A stretch of DNA of 64,000 bases, taken from contig CM055099.1 in the NCBI GenBank assembly GCA_029204225.1, positions 48,283,397-48,347,396 of the forward strand, given 5' to 3'. Source of the DNA: Diphasiastrum complanatum (lineage: Eukaryota; Streptophyta; Lycopodiopsida; Lycopodiales; Lycopodiaceae). Of the stretch, positions 45,161 through 55,676 are shown piece after piece. Below the pieces are notes generated by a model. It had not been told where the DNA came from, searched no databases, and worked only from the letters and a program-made list of their open reading frames with translations. Position 1 is the stretch's first letter, and each line of letters starts with the position of its first letter. The position numbers and the translations under genes were made by a program.

Positions 45161-47638
45161 ATGACTTCAATGAGTTCATACTTGTTGCAACCAAGTGAGA
45201 GATTGTCTACTTCCAATTATTCAATATGGAAGTTGAGGACGGAGTCCATCTTGATACTCCAAGATGTGATGGACATTGTACTTGGGATTGAGGAGGAGCC
45301 TCAAGTCCTTCAAGAAGTACAAAAATACAAGAAGAGAGCTAGGATGGCTCTCCACTACATTAAGATGAATGTCTCTAATGAGATATTGAGGGAGATTGGT
45401 GATTGTTCTACATCCAAGGAATCTTGGGATTGTCTCAAGTCCATCTATGAGGCTAAGAACACCTCTAGGCTCCTCACTCTTAGAAATCAAATATTCCAAA
45501 GTAGTCAAAAGAGTGATGAGAGTGCATCTAATTATGTTTTGAGAGTCAAGGATATTCATAGGGAGCTTGCATGTATTGGTGACTCAATCAATCAAAGTGA
45601 GCTAGTCCAAGTCATTCTCAATGGCTTGAGAGATGAATATGACAACCTTGTCCAATCCTATGCTATTAAGGAGGAGCTACCAAGTTTGGAGGCCCTTCAA
45701 AGCGTGCTTATTTCTGAAGAATCAAGACAAGAGTACAAACTCTTGAGGATGGACAAGCTATCACTCAATCATGATGATGGCAAAGTTCTATTTGCCAAGC
45801 ACAAAGAAAGGAGTAAGAAGCAACACCATCACTTCTCTAATGACAAAGCTAAAGACCAAGATGGAGAGGAGGAGGATACCTCTCATGCTTCTAATTCAAA
45901 TCTCAAGAAGAAGATGATCAAGTGCTTTTATTGTGGCAAGAAAGGCCATTATGCCACCAATTGCTTCAAGAAGAAAAATCAACTCAATCAAGCCAACATC
46001 ACCAATGAGAAAGAAGACTATATTGCAAGTGATGGAGAAGGCTCTCTTATGGCATCAAGCTTCTCCTCTTCCACCTTCAACAAGGATGACTCATGGTATA
46101 TTGATAGTGGAGCATCTTCACATATGTGTGGCTCCAAGCACTTTTTTTCATCTATTATGTCTTATGATGGAGTCAAGAAGACCATATACTTTGCAAGTAA
46201 GCATGAGTGCAATATTGAAGGAGTAGGGATTATTCCCTTGAAGCTTGCATCTTCTAAAGATCTCTTTCTCAACAATGTTCTTTTTGTCCCAAAGCTTACA
46301 AAGAACATCTTAAGTGTTGGCCAACTTCTTGATAGTGGCTTTGATGTCAATTTCAATATTGACAATTGTGTGATTAAGAAGGATGGTGAGATCCTTGCAT
46401 ATGGATCAAGATTTGAAGGCACCTACAAATTGGATCCAAGTGAGAATGCAAACTCTCTTGATGTTTCTTATATGTCCAATATTTCAAAGGAGGATGATCA
46501 CACAAGATGCACATATCTTCTCTCTTCAAGTATTATGGTGTATGATTATTCCTTATTATTCAAAGCATATGTTGAGAAGAAATTCTCATTGAAGATCAAA
46601 GCCTTGAGGAGTATTGGAGCTCTTGAAGGAATAGCACCATATGAAGTTTTATTCAAGATGAAGCCTAAGGTTGATCACCTTAGTGAACTTGGTAGTGCTT
46701 GCATTGCACATATTCCCTTGGAAACAAGAAGGAAGGATGATCGAAGCTCATGGATCATGATTGGATACTCATCCATCAAGGAGGCCTTTAGTGTCTTTAC
46801 ACTCTCTATTTCAAATGTGATCGTGAATAGAGATGTCATATTGCATGAAGATTCAATCTTGGAAGTGGCCGAGATCAAGACTTCTCAAGAAGCATCACAA
46901 GTTATCCTTTTTGAAGGTATTCAAGTTATGATGGGGCCAATGTGTGAGGAGGAGTTTCTTCTTCGTATGATTTCAAGAAGATCTTCAAGATGCATGGCCG
47001 AGTCTTTATGGCTCACCTTACATGGCAAAGAGGGGCATCTTTCATGTTGTATCTACTACAACACATTCATATATGCTTCTCTTCCTTTGCTTGAAATGCT
47101 ATCTTGCTTCATTGAATTTTTTGGATCTCAAAGTTCAAGAAAAGCTATACTAGTTTTGTATGATGCTTATGGTATGGACATGTTTCTTGTCATTATTGAC
47201 TTAGATGTGTTTCCAATAATTTTTGAAAGCAAGATATTGTATTGTCAAAAGTATGCTCTTGGTTCTAGTAAGAACAAGATTGAGCTTGGTACTCACTTTT
47301 TTGAAAATCATGTTTTCACATGTTTTGAGGCAAATTGTAAACTCCTCTTGAGATTAAGTGAAGCATCCAAAGTGGACACTTACATCCTTGAGAGAGTAAC
47401 TAGCCTAAAAAAGATCAAGATGGTCTTTGATATCAAGATTAGATCCATCATGGATATAGTTCATTGTATGTGGACTAGTCAAGCTAGAAAGCATAATCTT
47501 GATAATCATCATTGTTTCACATCTTATGATCTTGATCTCCATGATCCTTATGAGGCTTGGAAGCCTCAGATTTCTCTATTTATGGTGCATCCATCATGCA
47601 AGTGGAACTTTCAAGGCAAAGATCATCATCAAGCATAA
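45161..47638 (+). CDS. 825-residue Gag-protease-integrase-scrap-unknown-module protein of element B
   Basis: An intact frame. Residues 1-230: copia Gag (YSIWKLRTESILILQDVMDI, NGLRDEYDNLVQSY). About 254-267: perfect CCHC knuckle CFYCGKKGHYATNC. About 312-323: protease motif WYIDSGASSHMC, intact, then FVPKLTKNILSVGQLLDSG. About 467-566: integrase pieces only (AYVEKKFSLKIKALRS joined to APYEVLFKMKPKVDHLSELG and IVNRDVILHED); the zinc site and DDE core are removed without breaking the frame. About 600-825: an unrecognised module (SLWLTLHGKEGHLSCCIYY, SSRKAILVLYDAYG, CKLLLRLSEASKVDTYILER, HNLDNHHCF, YEAWKPQISL) that also occurs twice in element A. The Met at 45161 follows the leader and gives the full Gag. 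Particle assembly and Gag processing look possible; the module's function is unknown. Confidence 0.85.
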   Translation: MTSMSSYLLQPSERLSTSNYSIWKLRTESILILQDVMDIVLGIEEEPQVLQEVQKYKKRARMALHYIKMNVSNEILREIGDCSTSKESWDCLKSIYEAKNTSRLLTLRNQIFQSSQKSDESASNYVLRVKDIHRELACIGDSINQSELVQVILNGLRDEYDNLVQSYAIKEELPSLEALQSVLISEESRQEYKLLRMDKLSLNHDDGKVLFAKHKERSKKQHHHFSNDKAKDQDGEEEDTSHASNSNLKKKMIKCFYCGKKGHYATNCFKKKNQLNQANITNEKEDYIASDGEGSLMASSFSSSTFNKDDSWYIDSGASSHMCGSKHFFSSIMSYDGVKKTIYFASKHECNIEGVGIIPLKLASSKDLFLNNVLFVPKLTKNILSVGQLLDSGFDVNFNIDNCVIKKDGEILAYGSRFEGTYKLDPSENANSLDVSYMSNISKEDDHTRCTYLLSSSIMVYDYSLLFKAYVEKKFSLKIKALRSIGALEGIAPYEVLFKMKPKVDHLSELGSACIAHIPLETRRKDDRSSWIMIGYSSIKEAFSVFTLSISNVIVNRDVILHEDSILEVAEIKTSQEASQVILFEGIQVMMGPMCEEEFLLRMISRRSSRCMAESLWLTLHGKEGHLSCCIYYNTFIYASLPLLEMLSCFIEFFGSQSSRKAILVLYDAYGMDMFLVIIDLDVFPIIFESKILYCQKYALGSSKNKIELGTHFFENHVFTCFEANCKLLLRLSEASKVDTYILERVTSLKKIKMVFDIKIRSIMDIVHCMWTSQARKHNLDNHHCFTSYDLDLHDPYEAWKPQISLFMVHPSCKWNFQGKDHHQA

Positions 47639-47860
47639 AGGAAGCCCATGATAATAGTGGCATATTGGTGGAGCACTCTTCAAAGGCATTGGCAAGAGAT
47701 CTCTACCAAAGAGATCTTATCATGGATATGGTGAGGGTGCTGCTATGATGGATCCCTTGGCTGATCTTTACATCTTATGCATACCAAAGGATCCACTCAA
47801 AAAGAGTTACAAACTTCTCAAGTGATCTAGTACCTTTCCAAGCTATTTTTTGAGGAGGAG

Positions 47861-48635
47861 TGTGAGAAATTGGCAAAAATCTAGCTTGGTACTTTTTATG
47901 ATAGAAGTTTGTAAGCGAATCTCACATGTGTGGAGGATGTTCCCATGTGTGGACAATTGTAAAGTAAATCAAAATGTTTGATATAGGGGTCTCATAGAAT
48001 TTCATAGTCAAGCATTTAGGTGTAGGATGTTGATAGGGTCAAATTTGGCATAGATGGCAAATTATCCATTTCCACTTGTAATGCCAATATTGAGCCAAAC
48101 TTGTGCCAATTAGAGTGTAGACAAGTGTCATGCTTTTGTTTGATGAAGCTTAAGAGGTCCAATAGGATTTAGAGTGGAACCTTGTGAGGTCCAATAGAAT
48201 TTAGAGGTGCATGGATCAACGGTCCAATAGGATTAAGAGGTGGCAAAGTGTGATCCAATCATAGTTAAGCATAGTGGTAGCTCATGAATCTATTAGTATC
48301 ATTGTACTCCTCCTTTTGGATCTAATTGATTTTGAGATTGAGTGGATTTTGAGTGTCATTGAATTTCTAGCTTTCTCTCTCTACCCGAGAGCTCATGATG
48401 GTTTTTCTCTCTCTACCCGAGGAGAGCAGCTTGTTTTTACTTAGAATACTTTTGGAACACTTCCCACACGTGTGAGTGAGAGTTGGAAGTGATTGAATGC
48501 ATGTAGTAGTGTGTTTTTGCCATAGGATACAAGATTGATCTTGAATCTCAATCTAGTCTTGATCTTGGTGCATCTACGCACCTTAGGAGATCACAAGTAC
48601 ATGTAGTGGACAGTCCACACGTGTGAAATTCAACA
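47861..48635 (+). repeat. 3' LTR of element B
   Basis: 775 bp, same termini as the 5' LTR, no internal duplication, and about 34 bp fewer in the region near 48190 (the ttgaggtgtgcttgaat phrase is missing). Followed by the target duplication ctaag. Confidence 0.93.
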
Positions 48636-48640
48636 CTAAG

Positions 48641-50180
48641 AGGAGGAGGAGGAGGCGCGACACAGCAGGAACCTGAGCACGATGTGGAAGGAGGAGGCAC
48701 AAGCATGCAACACTCCTTGATCGTGTTCTGGGAGGAGGAGGAGGCGCGACACAATAGCAACCTCGTCATGGGGAAGGAGAACCTGAGCGTGATGTGTTTG
48801 GAAGGAGAAGGAGATGGCGGCGCAGAAGGTGAAGAAAAAGGGTTTAGATTAGGGTATCAGATTTTTTGTTTTTTTGAGTTTTTTTAACTTGATTTTGTTG
48901 GGGTTCTAGCATGGATTTTGGTTTTTTTTTTTTTGCATGGGTTTGTGAGTTTTCAAATGTGTTTTTGGGTTGTTTTGTTGGAGTTTTGGTATTTTTTTTG
49001 TTTTTAATGGGTTTTTGGGCTTCTGAACGGGTTTTTTACATGGACTTGCAGGCTTCTTGAATGGGTTTTGGATTTTTTTTTGCATGAGTGCTTTGTGAAT
49101 GTTTTTGGATTGTTTTTGGCGAGGGTTTTTATTGAATGGGGTTCAAGGCTGGTTTTATTTGCAATGGGTTTCGAGGACCTTTTAATTGGGTTGTGTCTGT
49201 TGGACAGTTTGTGGGTTATGTGTGCATGGGTCGGTAGGTTCATGATTTTTGCGGTTTTTTTTTGCATTTGGTTTGTGGCCTTGGGGTGTGTGCATGTGTG
49301 GTTTTTTTTTTTTTTTTTTCGGTTCTATTTTTTGCATGGGTTTGTGCAAAGAAGGGAAAAGGAGGGATGGACCGCCCCGAAAAAAAAAAAGAAAAAAGAA
49401 AAAAAAAAAGGTCCTCTTTCTCCTATATATATTTACTCATATTCTTGAAAGGCTTTTGGTGCTTATTATATTTTTGGAAACTAAAAGGTTAAGCATGTGT
49501 TTCCTAGCACAAAACTGGGATGGGTGGCATGTTTGTAACATAGTTTTGGTTTTTTTTTGTAGTAGGATAGTGCTCAAATAGAACTTCATGTGCCTTTTAC
49601 CTTTTAAATCTTTAAAAAAATCATAGTATATTTCATAATAGTATATTAAGGTGCTAGTGTAGTTGAGATTTTTTCTTGAAATAGTCTATATGAGAGTATT
49701 TTGGCGAGTCAACGTGGAACCTATATGAGAATCTCTCATGGGTACACTTTTCAGAATCTCCATATCTGAAGTGCATATAGTTTCACAATAAGTTCATTTT
49801 TTACTTGCTAATGCCAAAAATTGTTTGAAGAATATTGGAGAGTTTAAGCCTATTTGGGTTGGCATGACTGTAATGTGACATAGAAGCTCCGTGTCCAAGC
49901 GATGAACTACATTGATCTAATGCCATGACATTGCTCTATAAGTTAAAGTATACATATTCCAATTTTAAGTTGTAGAAGTAGAAGATAGGTCATAACAGTT
50001 AAAATAGCAATGATCGACTTATATAGTGCTTTCTTATTTTGACGACACCACGTGTGCTTAGTTCTAGAATTATCGGGCCGTCTTTCTTTTACGAGCCCTT
50101 TGAGTGCTTTTAAGCAACTTTATCTTTGTACTTACTTATCAGTTGAATATACAGTTTGTGGAGAGCAATTTTGTTGTCTT
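48641..50180. other. G/T-rich spacer, no gene supported
   Basis: Contains ggaggagg runs near 48640-48740, then T-rich sequence with many gggttttt phrases to 49370, and an A/G run (49378-49410). Open frames here are low-complexity. The last 500 bp before 50181 are ordinary AT-rich sequence. Confidence 0.5.
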
Positions 50181-52341
50181 GTCTTGTTGCACTTGACGTT
50201 GTGCTGTGGTGATTGATCCGGTCGGGTGTTTAAACTGTTTTCTTAACTTGGTATCAGAGCCCTTTGATGGCTACAATCACTGGACAAGAACAGAGAGCTA
50301 CGAATTCACGACGGTTTTTTGGCTAGGAAGCACAAAACCGAGTCTGTGGAGATTCATGGAATAGCTCAAAACTGTAAGAAGATTCAGAGGCAAGGAATTG
50401 TCGGCTGAATCAGAGGGCAAGCATAGATTGAAACTGGAAATTCTTCTAAAGGGTTGCTTGGCATTTGTGATTGGTTCGAATCCAATCAGACACCATTTGA
50501 AGAGCAGTTTGGAACAGAATATTGCTTGCTATAGGGCAACCTTAGAGAGATAGGTAGCTGCTCAGTGAAATTCTCAAGAAGATCAGACAAAGCCCAAAAA
50601 TATTCTCTTCTTTGACAGCTAGAGTTTCAAGAAGGGAAAAAGCATTTCTCTCTCAATACAAATCCGTTTTTGAAACTGTAAAGGGCTAGAAGTGGGCGCT
50701 CTGCTACTGTTGTGGATGTGTGGAGAGGCCGTGGGCCGTGGATCAGCCACTTGTTCAAGTAGTCCTAAATGGACTTAGAGATGAGTATGACAATATTGTG
50801 CAGACTTATGCTGTCAAAGAGGATCTTCCATTCTTGGAGACACTGCAAGGTGTTCTCATTGCTAAAGAAAACAGGCAAGAGAACAAGATGCTGAGGACCA
50901 ACAGACTTTCATTGAAAGATGGTGGAGATGACAAAGCACTCTTCATCAGAGACAAGTCAAGAGGCAAGGGCAAAGGACAACAACACTTCAAGAAGGACAA
51001 AGCCAAAGAAGGTGGTGAGGATCAGTCCTCAAAAGGTGCAACATCCAGTGGCAAGAAGAAGCTGTCAAAGATCAAGTGTTTTTTCTGTGGAAAGAAAGGA
51101 CATTATGCATCAAACTGTTTCAAGAAGAAGAACCAATCTAAGCAAGCTAACCTTACTAATGAGGATGAGTGTGAGGGTGTAGAGAGTGAAAGAGAGGATT
51201 CATTGATGATGTCTACTTTTTCATTTTTTTCTTTTAAGAATGAAGAAGTCTGGTTACTTTTGGAGCTTAAGTGTTATGCAGATGAAGATTTACCAATTAT
51301 CAAGAATGATAACATTTTTGCTCAGGCTCTTGCAAATAATCCAGTCTTTCATGCAAGGAGCAAGCATATTGAAGTGGCTCATCATTTTGAAAGAGAAAAA
51401 GTCAATGGAAGAGAGATCTCATTGGAGCATGTTTCATCTTCAGATTGTGTTGCAGATCTTCTCACCAAGCCTCTACTCAAGAATGTCTTTATGGAGATGA
51501 GGTCTAACCTTGGCCTAATTTCGAAATCTATGTTGATAGGAATATAAATTGTGAATATTATTAAAATATTATCTTCCTATCTCGAGTTTGGGGTCATGTC
51601 CATGACAATTTCCACTAGATTTCATGCTGTACATATAAGGAGTGTGAATTAAGCACATATCCTTCCAGTGTAGCTCAGATTTAGATAGGTTCAATTATGA
51701 TGACATGCAGATGTTTAGATAGCATGCAAAGTCTTATTGTATGCATGCAAGCCACATGCAATCAGTGCATGCAACATGCAAAGTAGTTTCTATGATCTAC
51801 ACATGTCTAGGCAATTTTATGAGTTGACATGCAGTACATGCACCATACATGCATGCAGTTACACATGTGGATCTCTGGTAGGTGAATTAGTTCAGTTAAG
51901 TGGACTTTCCATGCAACTCCACTGTAGGAATTCGAGTCTCTCTCATGTAGGGAAAGCTGAGCATGTTTTGCCATATTGTGAATATTGAGATTTTGGTGTT
52001 TTGGACTCATTCTCTCTCTACCCGAGTTTTCTATGTATGATCTTCTCTCTCTACCCGAGAGCAGCCTCTTTTTCCCATACTGAACACTTAGAATTATTTT
52101 TGACATTCATTTCTCATAGTGAAGAGTTAGATTTTTTTATCAGATGTATGCCATTGTGCCCTTGCCTTAGATTTTTCAAGCATACTGTTCTTTGATCAAT
52201 CTTGTGCAATCACAACACCTCAGTAAGATTCTGTAGGGTGTGTGGTGAAGTTCACACGTGCTAAAAACTTCACGTCTTGTTGCACTTGGCGTTATGCTGT
52301 GGTGATTGATCCGGTTGGGTGTTTAAACTGTTTTCTTAACT
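50181..52341 (+). mobile_element. Element C: internally deleted copia derivative
   Basis: A 68-bp direct repeat flanks the unit at 50181-50248 and 52274-52341 (gtcttgttgcactt ... tttaaactgttttcttaac). The left copy is followed by the primer site tggtatcagagcc (from 50249). The right end (51560-52273) resembles the LTR of element B in part (tctctctacccgag, gagagcagc, ttcacacgtg). The left LTR, apart from its last 68 bp, cannot be matched, so LTR limits remain uncertain. The single ORF (50720-51547) joins Gag to the RNase H tail. Confidence 0.65.
50720..51547 (+). CDS. 275-residue Gag-RNase H-tail fusion of element C
   Basis: Residues about 8-60 are the C-terminal part of copia Gag (VQVVLNGLRDEYDNIVQTY, LQGVLIAKENRQENKMLR), close to element B. 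A perfect knuckle CFFCGKKGHYASNC lies at about 117-130. At about residue 175-190 the sequence switches directly to the end of copia RNase H (FAQALANNPVFHARSKHIE, then SSDCVADLLTKPLLKNVF). Protease, integrase, reverse transcriptase and most of RNase H are deleted, yet the frame is preserved. The N-terminal Gag part is also missing upstream, so the Met at 50720 is only the first in the frame. It encodes no enzyme; RNA binding through the knuckle is the only activity that can be inferred. Confidence 0.7.
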   Translation: MERPWAVDQPLVQVVLNGLRDEYDNIVQTYAVKEDLPFLETLQGVLIAKENRQENKMLRTNRLSLKDGGDDKALFIRDKSRGKGKGQQHFKKDKAKEGGEDQSSKGATSSGKKKLSKIKCFFCGKKGHYASNCFKKKNQSKQANLTNEDECEGVESEREDSLMMSTFSFFSFKNEEVWLLLELKCYADEDLPIIKNDNIFAQALANNPVFHARSKHIEVAHHFEREKVNGREISLEHVSSSDCVADLLTKPLLKNVFMEMRSNLGLISKSMLIGI

Positions 52342-54339
52342 ATAACTTTTCAAATCACACTCTCAGCCACTATCAATATAAGAAGACTTAGTAGTCTAAA
52401 CTTTTCAAAGTGCACTTTTGAAATTTCTTACTAAGTTAATGAAAGGCCTAAATTATTGAAAAGTCATACCTTAAAGTCAATATATAAGCTCACACATAAT
52501 GCTTCACAAAAGCTTAATATGCACAACAACCATGTTATATTGTCTAATGTGCCCTTTTAGACAATAACAATGTATGAAGATAGTAGATTAGTACAAATAA
52601 ATGCACTACCCTTCATACAACAACAACTTAAAATTCTTGTAAAAAGATTGTCAGCATAATTGTATGACATCATCAAAAGATTGAAGCACATTACATTCAT
52701 TTTGATAATCAGCCGACAAATAGGGATGAATTACCAAAGTGCCAGTTTAGAATCAAATGATGGAATCTTATTTCATAAATCAATAACTTCCTAGAGATAA
52801 GAGTCCAAGCTCTAAGTTTCCATTATAGTGATAAACTTTTGAAGGCAATATGATCATCCACAACCACACACAATTTTCTAAAAGATTCCATGAGCTCTTT
52901 TTGTGTAGTAGGTTTAGATTGCAGATCCCACCACCATGATGAACTTTTTTCCGATAAAAATAGAACCATGCTCTGATTTAATATGCACATAGTAGACAAC
53001 AAATAAGATGATCTTAACATGCATATTTTTATCAGCCAAACCTCAGCTCTTGCCATATTTTCTATAAATTACCTGAACTTCAAATATACCTTTTCTCAAA
53101 CTTGTCAATAGATATTCTATGTGAAATAAATTCACTATCATTGACATGTTGGTTGATAAATTGATGTACTATATGGGCATGATTGATTATTTTCATGTTT
53201 TCATATTATTAGTGGGTGACAATACCCACTATTTTTTTTTCTAAGGAGAAGTATGTTGATGTCTCCCACCATTCTAGTCTTTTAGTTAGATATCTATTAG
53301 AAAAGATGGTTGACTTAGTTCTAGATTCGAATGATCATATAAATTTTATATTCAAAATATTAGTCAATCTCAGTTGAGAGTAGGGTCATCTATATATTAA
53401 GTTGGATATTGCATGATAACAACAACTAATATTTATCTTTTTCTATAAACTTCTTTATTAGCATAAGGCTTCATGAAGTTGTGTGCTTGAAGGTTCAATG
53501 CTCATAAATCGTTGATTGTTAGACTTGAGGCAATTGCTTTGCGCTATTTATTATAGACAAGTATGTCATATTTCCTAAAGAAAAAAAAAATGAAAAATCA
53601 AGGCCAATAGGTTATTACTAGTTAAACTTTAATGTCCAATTTCTTTTCTTGACAAAAGTACCCATTTAATGTCATCTAAGACTCTAAGTAATGTTTGATC
53701 AAGTATCATCTTAGTTGCATACTATGGGAAAAGATTATGGAAATGATTTCTAACTCCAATGAGCCAAATAGAAGAGAAATTATTGATAGGTATCAAATGT
53801 TTTGCAACAATTTAATATGGCTTCTGAAAGCCTTATTTTTTAAAAATAACAAATAAATGCAATTGTATGACATACTGATTACAATGAGTATAATGTAGCT
53901 AATTTTATGTAAGGGGTGTGTAGAATCTTAGAGAGCTAAAAAGTAAAAACTAGCAACACCTATGATAATAAGTCTAGAAAACATGAGTGAATGTGTCCAC
54001 GTGAGAATGCAAAATTGATCAGGTAGAGTGAGGAGGGACCACTGGAATATAAGGGTAGAGAGTGAGATATGAATCTATAAAAAAAAAATCTTCTACCTTG
54101 TAACAAGATATCTGGAAAGAGAGGGAAATTTATGCATGATTCAAAGGGGTCAAGATATGATAAACAAGAAAAAATGTTCTACTGTCTGAAAGGGTGGTTT
54201 TTGGAAAAAAAAGAACTTTTCTAAAGAGATCCAATAAAGAGAAATGGACAATTGATGCAACAAATCAACAGTCAATATCTTCTTCTCTACTACTGCCATG
54301 CACTGGTTCTCTTTTGATGGTACTATAGCTATGCGTTCT

Positions 54340-54510
54340 CCTTTAATCATCACATTTTTGTTAAACTTGCAGAATTCCTTGTGACTTCCTTCGCCTTCTC
54401 CTTGGACATCTTGCATTCAGCTTCACAGTGTCCAAACTTGAAGCACCTCTTGCACTGATCTTTCTTACGGAATCTCTTTTTCTTTTTGCCTTGTTGCTTG
54501 GAATCACCAT
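54340..54510 (-). pseudogene. Retrotransposon zinc-knuckle fragment
   Basis: The minus strand reads KKKRFRKKDQ, then CKRCFKFGHCEAEC, a CX2CX4HX4C nucleocapsid knuckle with a basic lead-in typical of LTR-retrotransposon Gag. Nothing else of the element is recognisable around it. Confidence 0.65.
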
Positions 54511-55361
54511 CTTCTTAAATATGTTCACATTCTTCATTATGTTATGCACATACATGCACATTGTAGAGGCTACGTGAGGCTCAAGAGGCCTTCAAAGTTA
54601 AGCCTAAATCTACTCAACTGCCTACAATAACTAGCTAACAATCAGCATTAACCTAACACCTAACTAATTGCCTACAAATCAACCTCTATAGCTGACTTTG
54701 CACCAACAGTAGGTTGGTTAAATGCTTGAATGCTTAACATACATCACCAGATTTATTGTGAGAAACTTCCTTGCAAAGATATTCATGACAGCTAGTGTCT
54801 GGTTTTGTGTGCTCTTCTCATTCTTGCTTTCTTGCTAATTCCTTGTTTTAGAAGTGCTTTGTTTTGGTGATGGTTAAGTGTGATTACGTACGTTGTCATG
54901 CATAAAGTTCTTTTTAGTTTCCAAGGGAGGCTGCAACTTTGAATGCTAGATAGTTAAGCCACTGTCGTCATTGCCTTGGTGCTCTAAGTGGAATTTTATT
55001 GAAGAAGTACAAGATAGTTGCTGCATTTTTTGCCCATATCTCAGACTATTGAAAATGTTGAATGGATGACCCATCTTTTTCAATGGTAATTTTGTTTTGC
55101 AAATGAAAATTTTGCTACATAATGGTCTCGTGAGAAAAGCTATGTTTCAAAAATGTTGATTATGTTTTTTCAAATGCAGATTCTACTACATAATGGTCAT
55201 GTGAAAAAGTAGCCACTATCCTTTACAAAATGGAATGCGTCTGGCATATGACATTCTACCCCATAAAGAATCATAATCTCGGACCCTCCGGGCCTCACCT
55301 AAGACTCTTTTTCAAGTAGAATGTCATTTGCCCGGCTCATATACAATAAAGCTTGTTCCAA

Positions 55362-55363
<2 letters not shown>

Positions 55364-55393
<30 letters not shown>
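55364..55393. repeat. (CA)n microsatellite
   Basis: About 13-14 uninterrupted ca units ending before gtgagcatttg. Confidence 0.95.
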
Positions 55394-55395
<2 letters not shown>

Positions 55396-55676
55396 GAGCA
55401 TTTGTTTAGGTGTTGCTCAAAAGATTACAAATTGCTTGACTCAAACTAGTCGTTGCCATGTGGCAATATGTATCTCATGCTCTTGTCCATCCTATGTCTA
55501 TACACCTCTTGTATGAGACTCTCACAAGATGATGGCATGACTTTTCTCATGCTCTTCGTGACTTCTTTGTCTCAACGATAACATGAGTATGCATCTACGG
55601 TGCTTCAGCTGCTTGCACTTATTTGTTCCAACAATGCCTTGCTTATGCTTAGTTTTTGTGCTCAAAATTGAAATTG

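Larger units (their letters stand above)
43190..48635 (+). mobile_element. Element B: complete non-autonomous LTR element with Gag-protease and an unknown module
   Basis: 5' LTR 43190-44403 (1,214 bp, with an internal duplication) and 3' LTR 47861-48635 (775 bp), both TGTGAGAAATTGG ... ATTCAACA. The perfect 5-bp target duplication ctaag flanks it at 43185-43189 and 48636-48640. The primer site tggtatcagagcc is 44404-44416 and the polypurine tract tgaggaggag is 47851-47860. A leader of about 750 bp precedes one long ORF (45161-47638). There is no reverse transcriptase or RNase H anywhere inside and only scraps of integrase, so it must rely on enzymes from other elements. All cis signals for mobilisation are present. 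Confidence 0.95.
52342..55670. other. Spacer with two gag traces and a microsatellite
   Basis: Mostly AT-rich sequence with no gene. 52823-53056 minus reads SSSWWWDLQSKPTTQKELME, vaguely like a retroelement Gag, too weak to classify. A clear knuckle fragment lies at 54340-54510 minus. A CA microsatellite is at about 55364-55393. Two complementary arms, atgacattctac (about 55249) and gtagaatgtcat (about 55316), flank a GC-rich patch. Confidence 0.5.
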
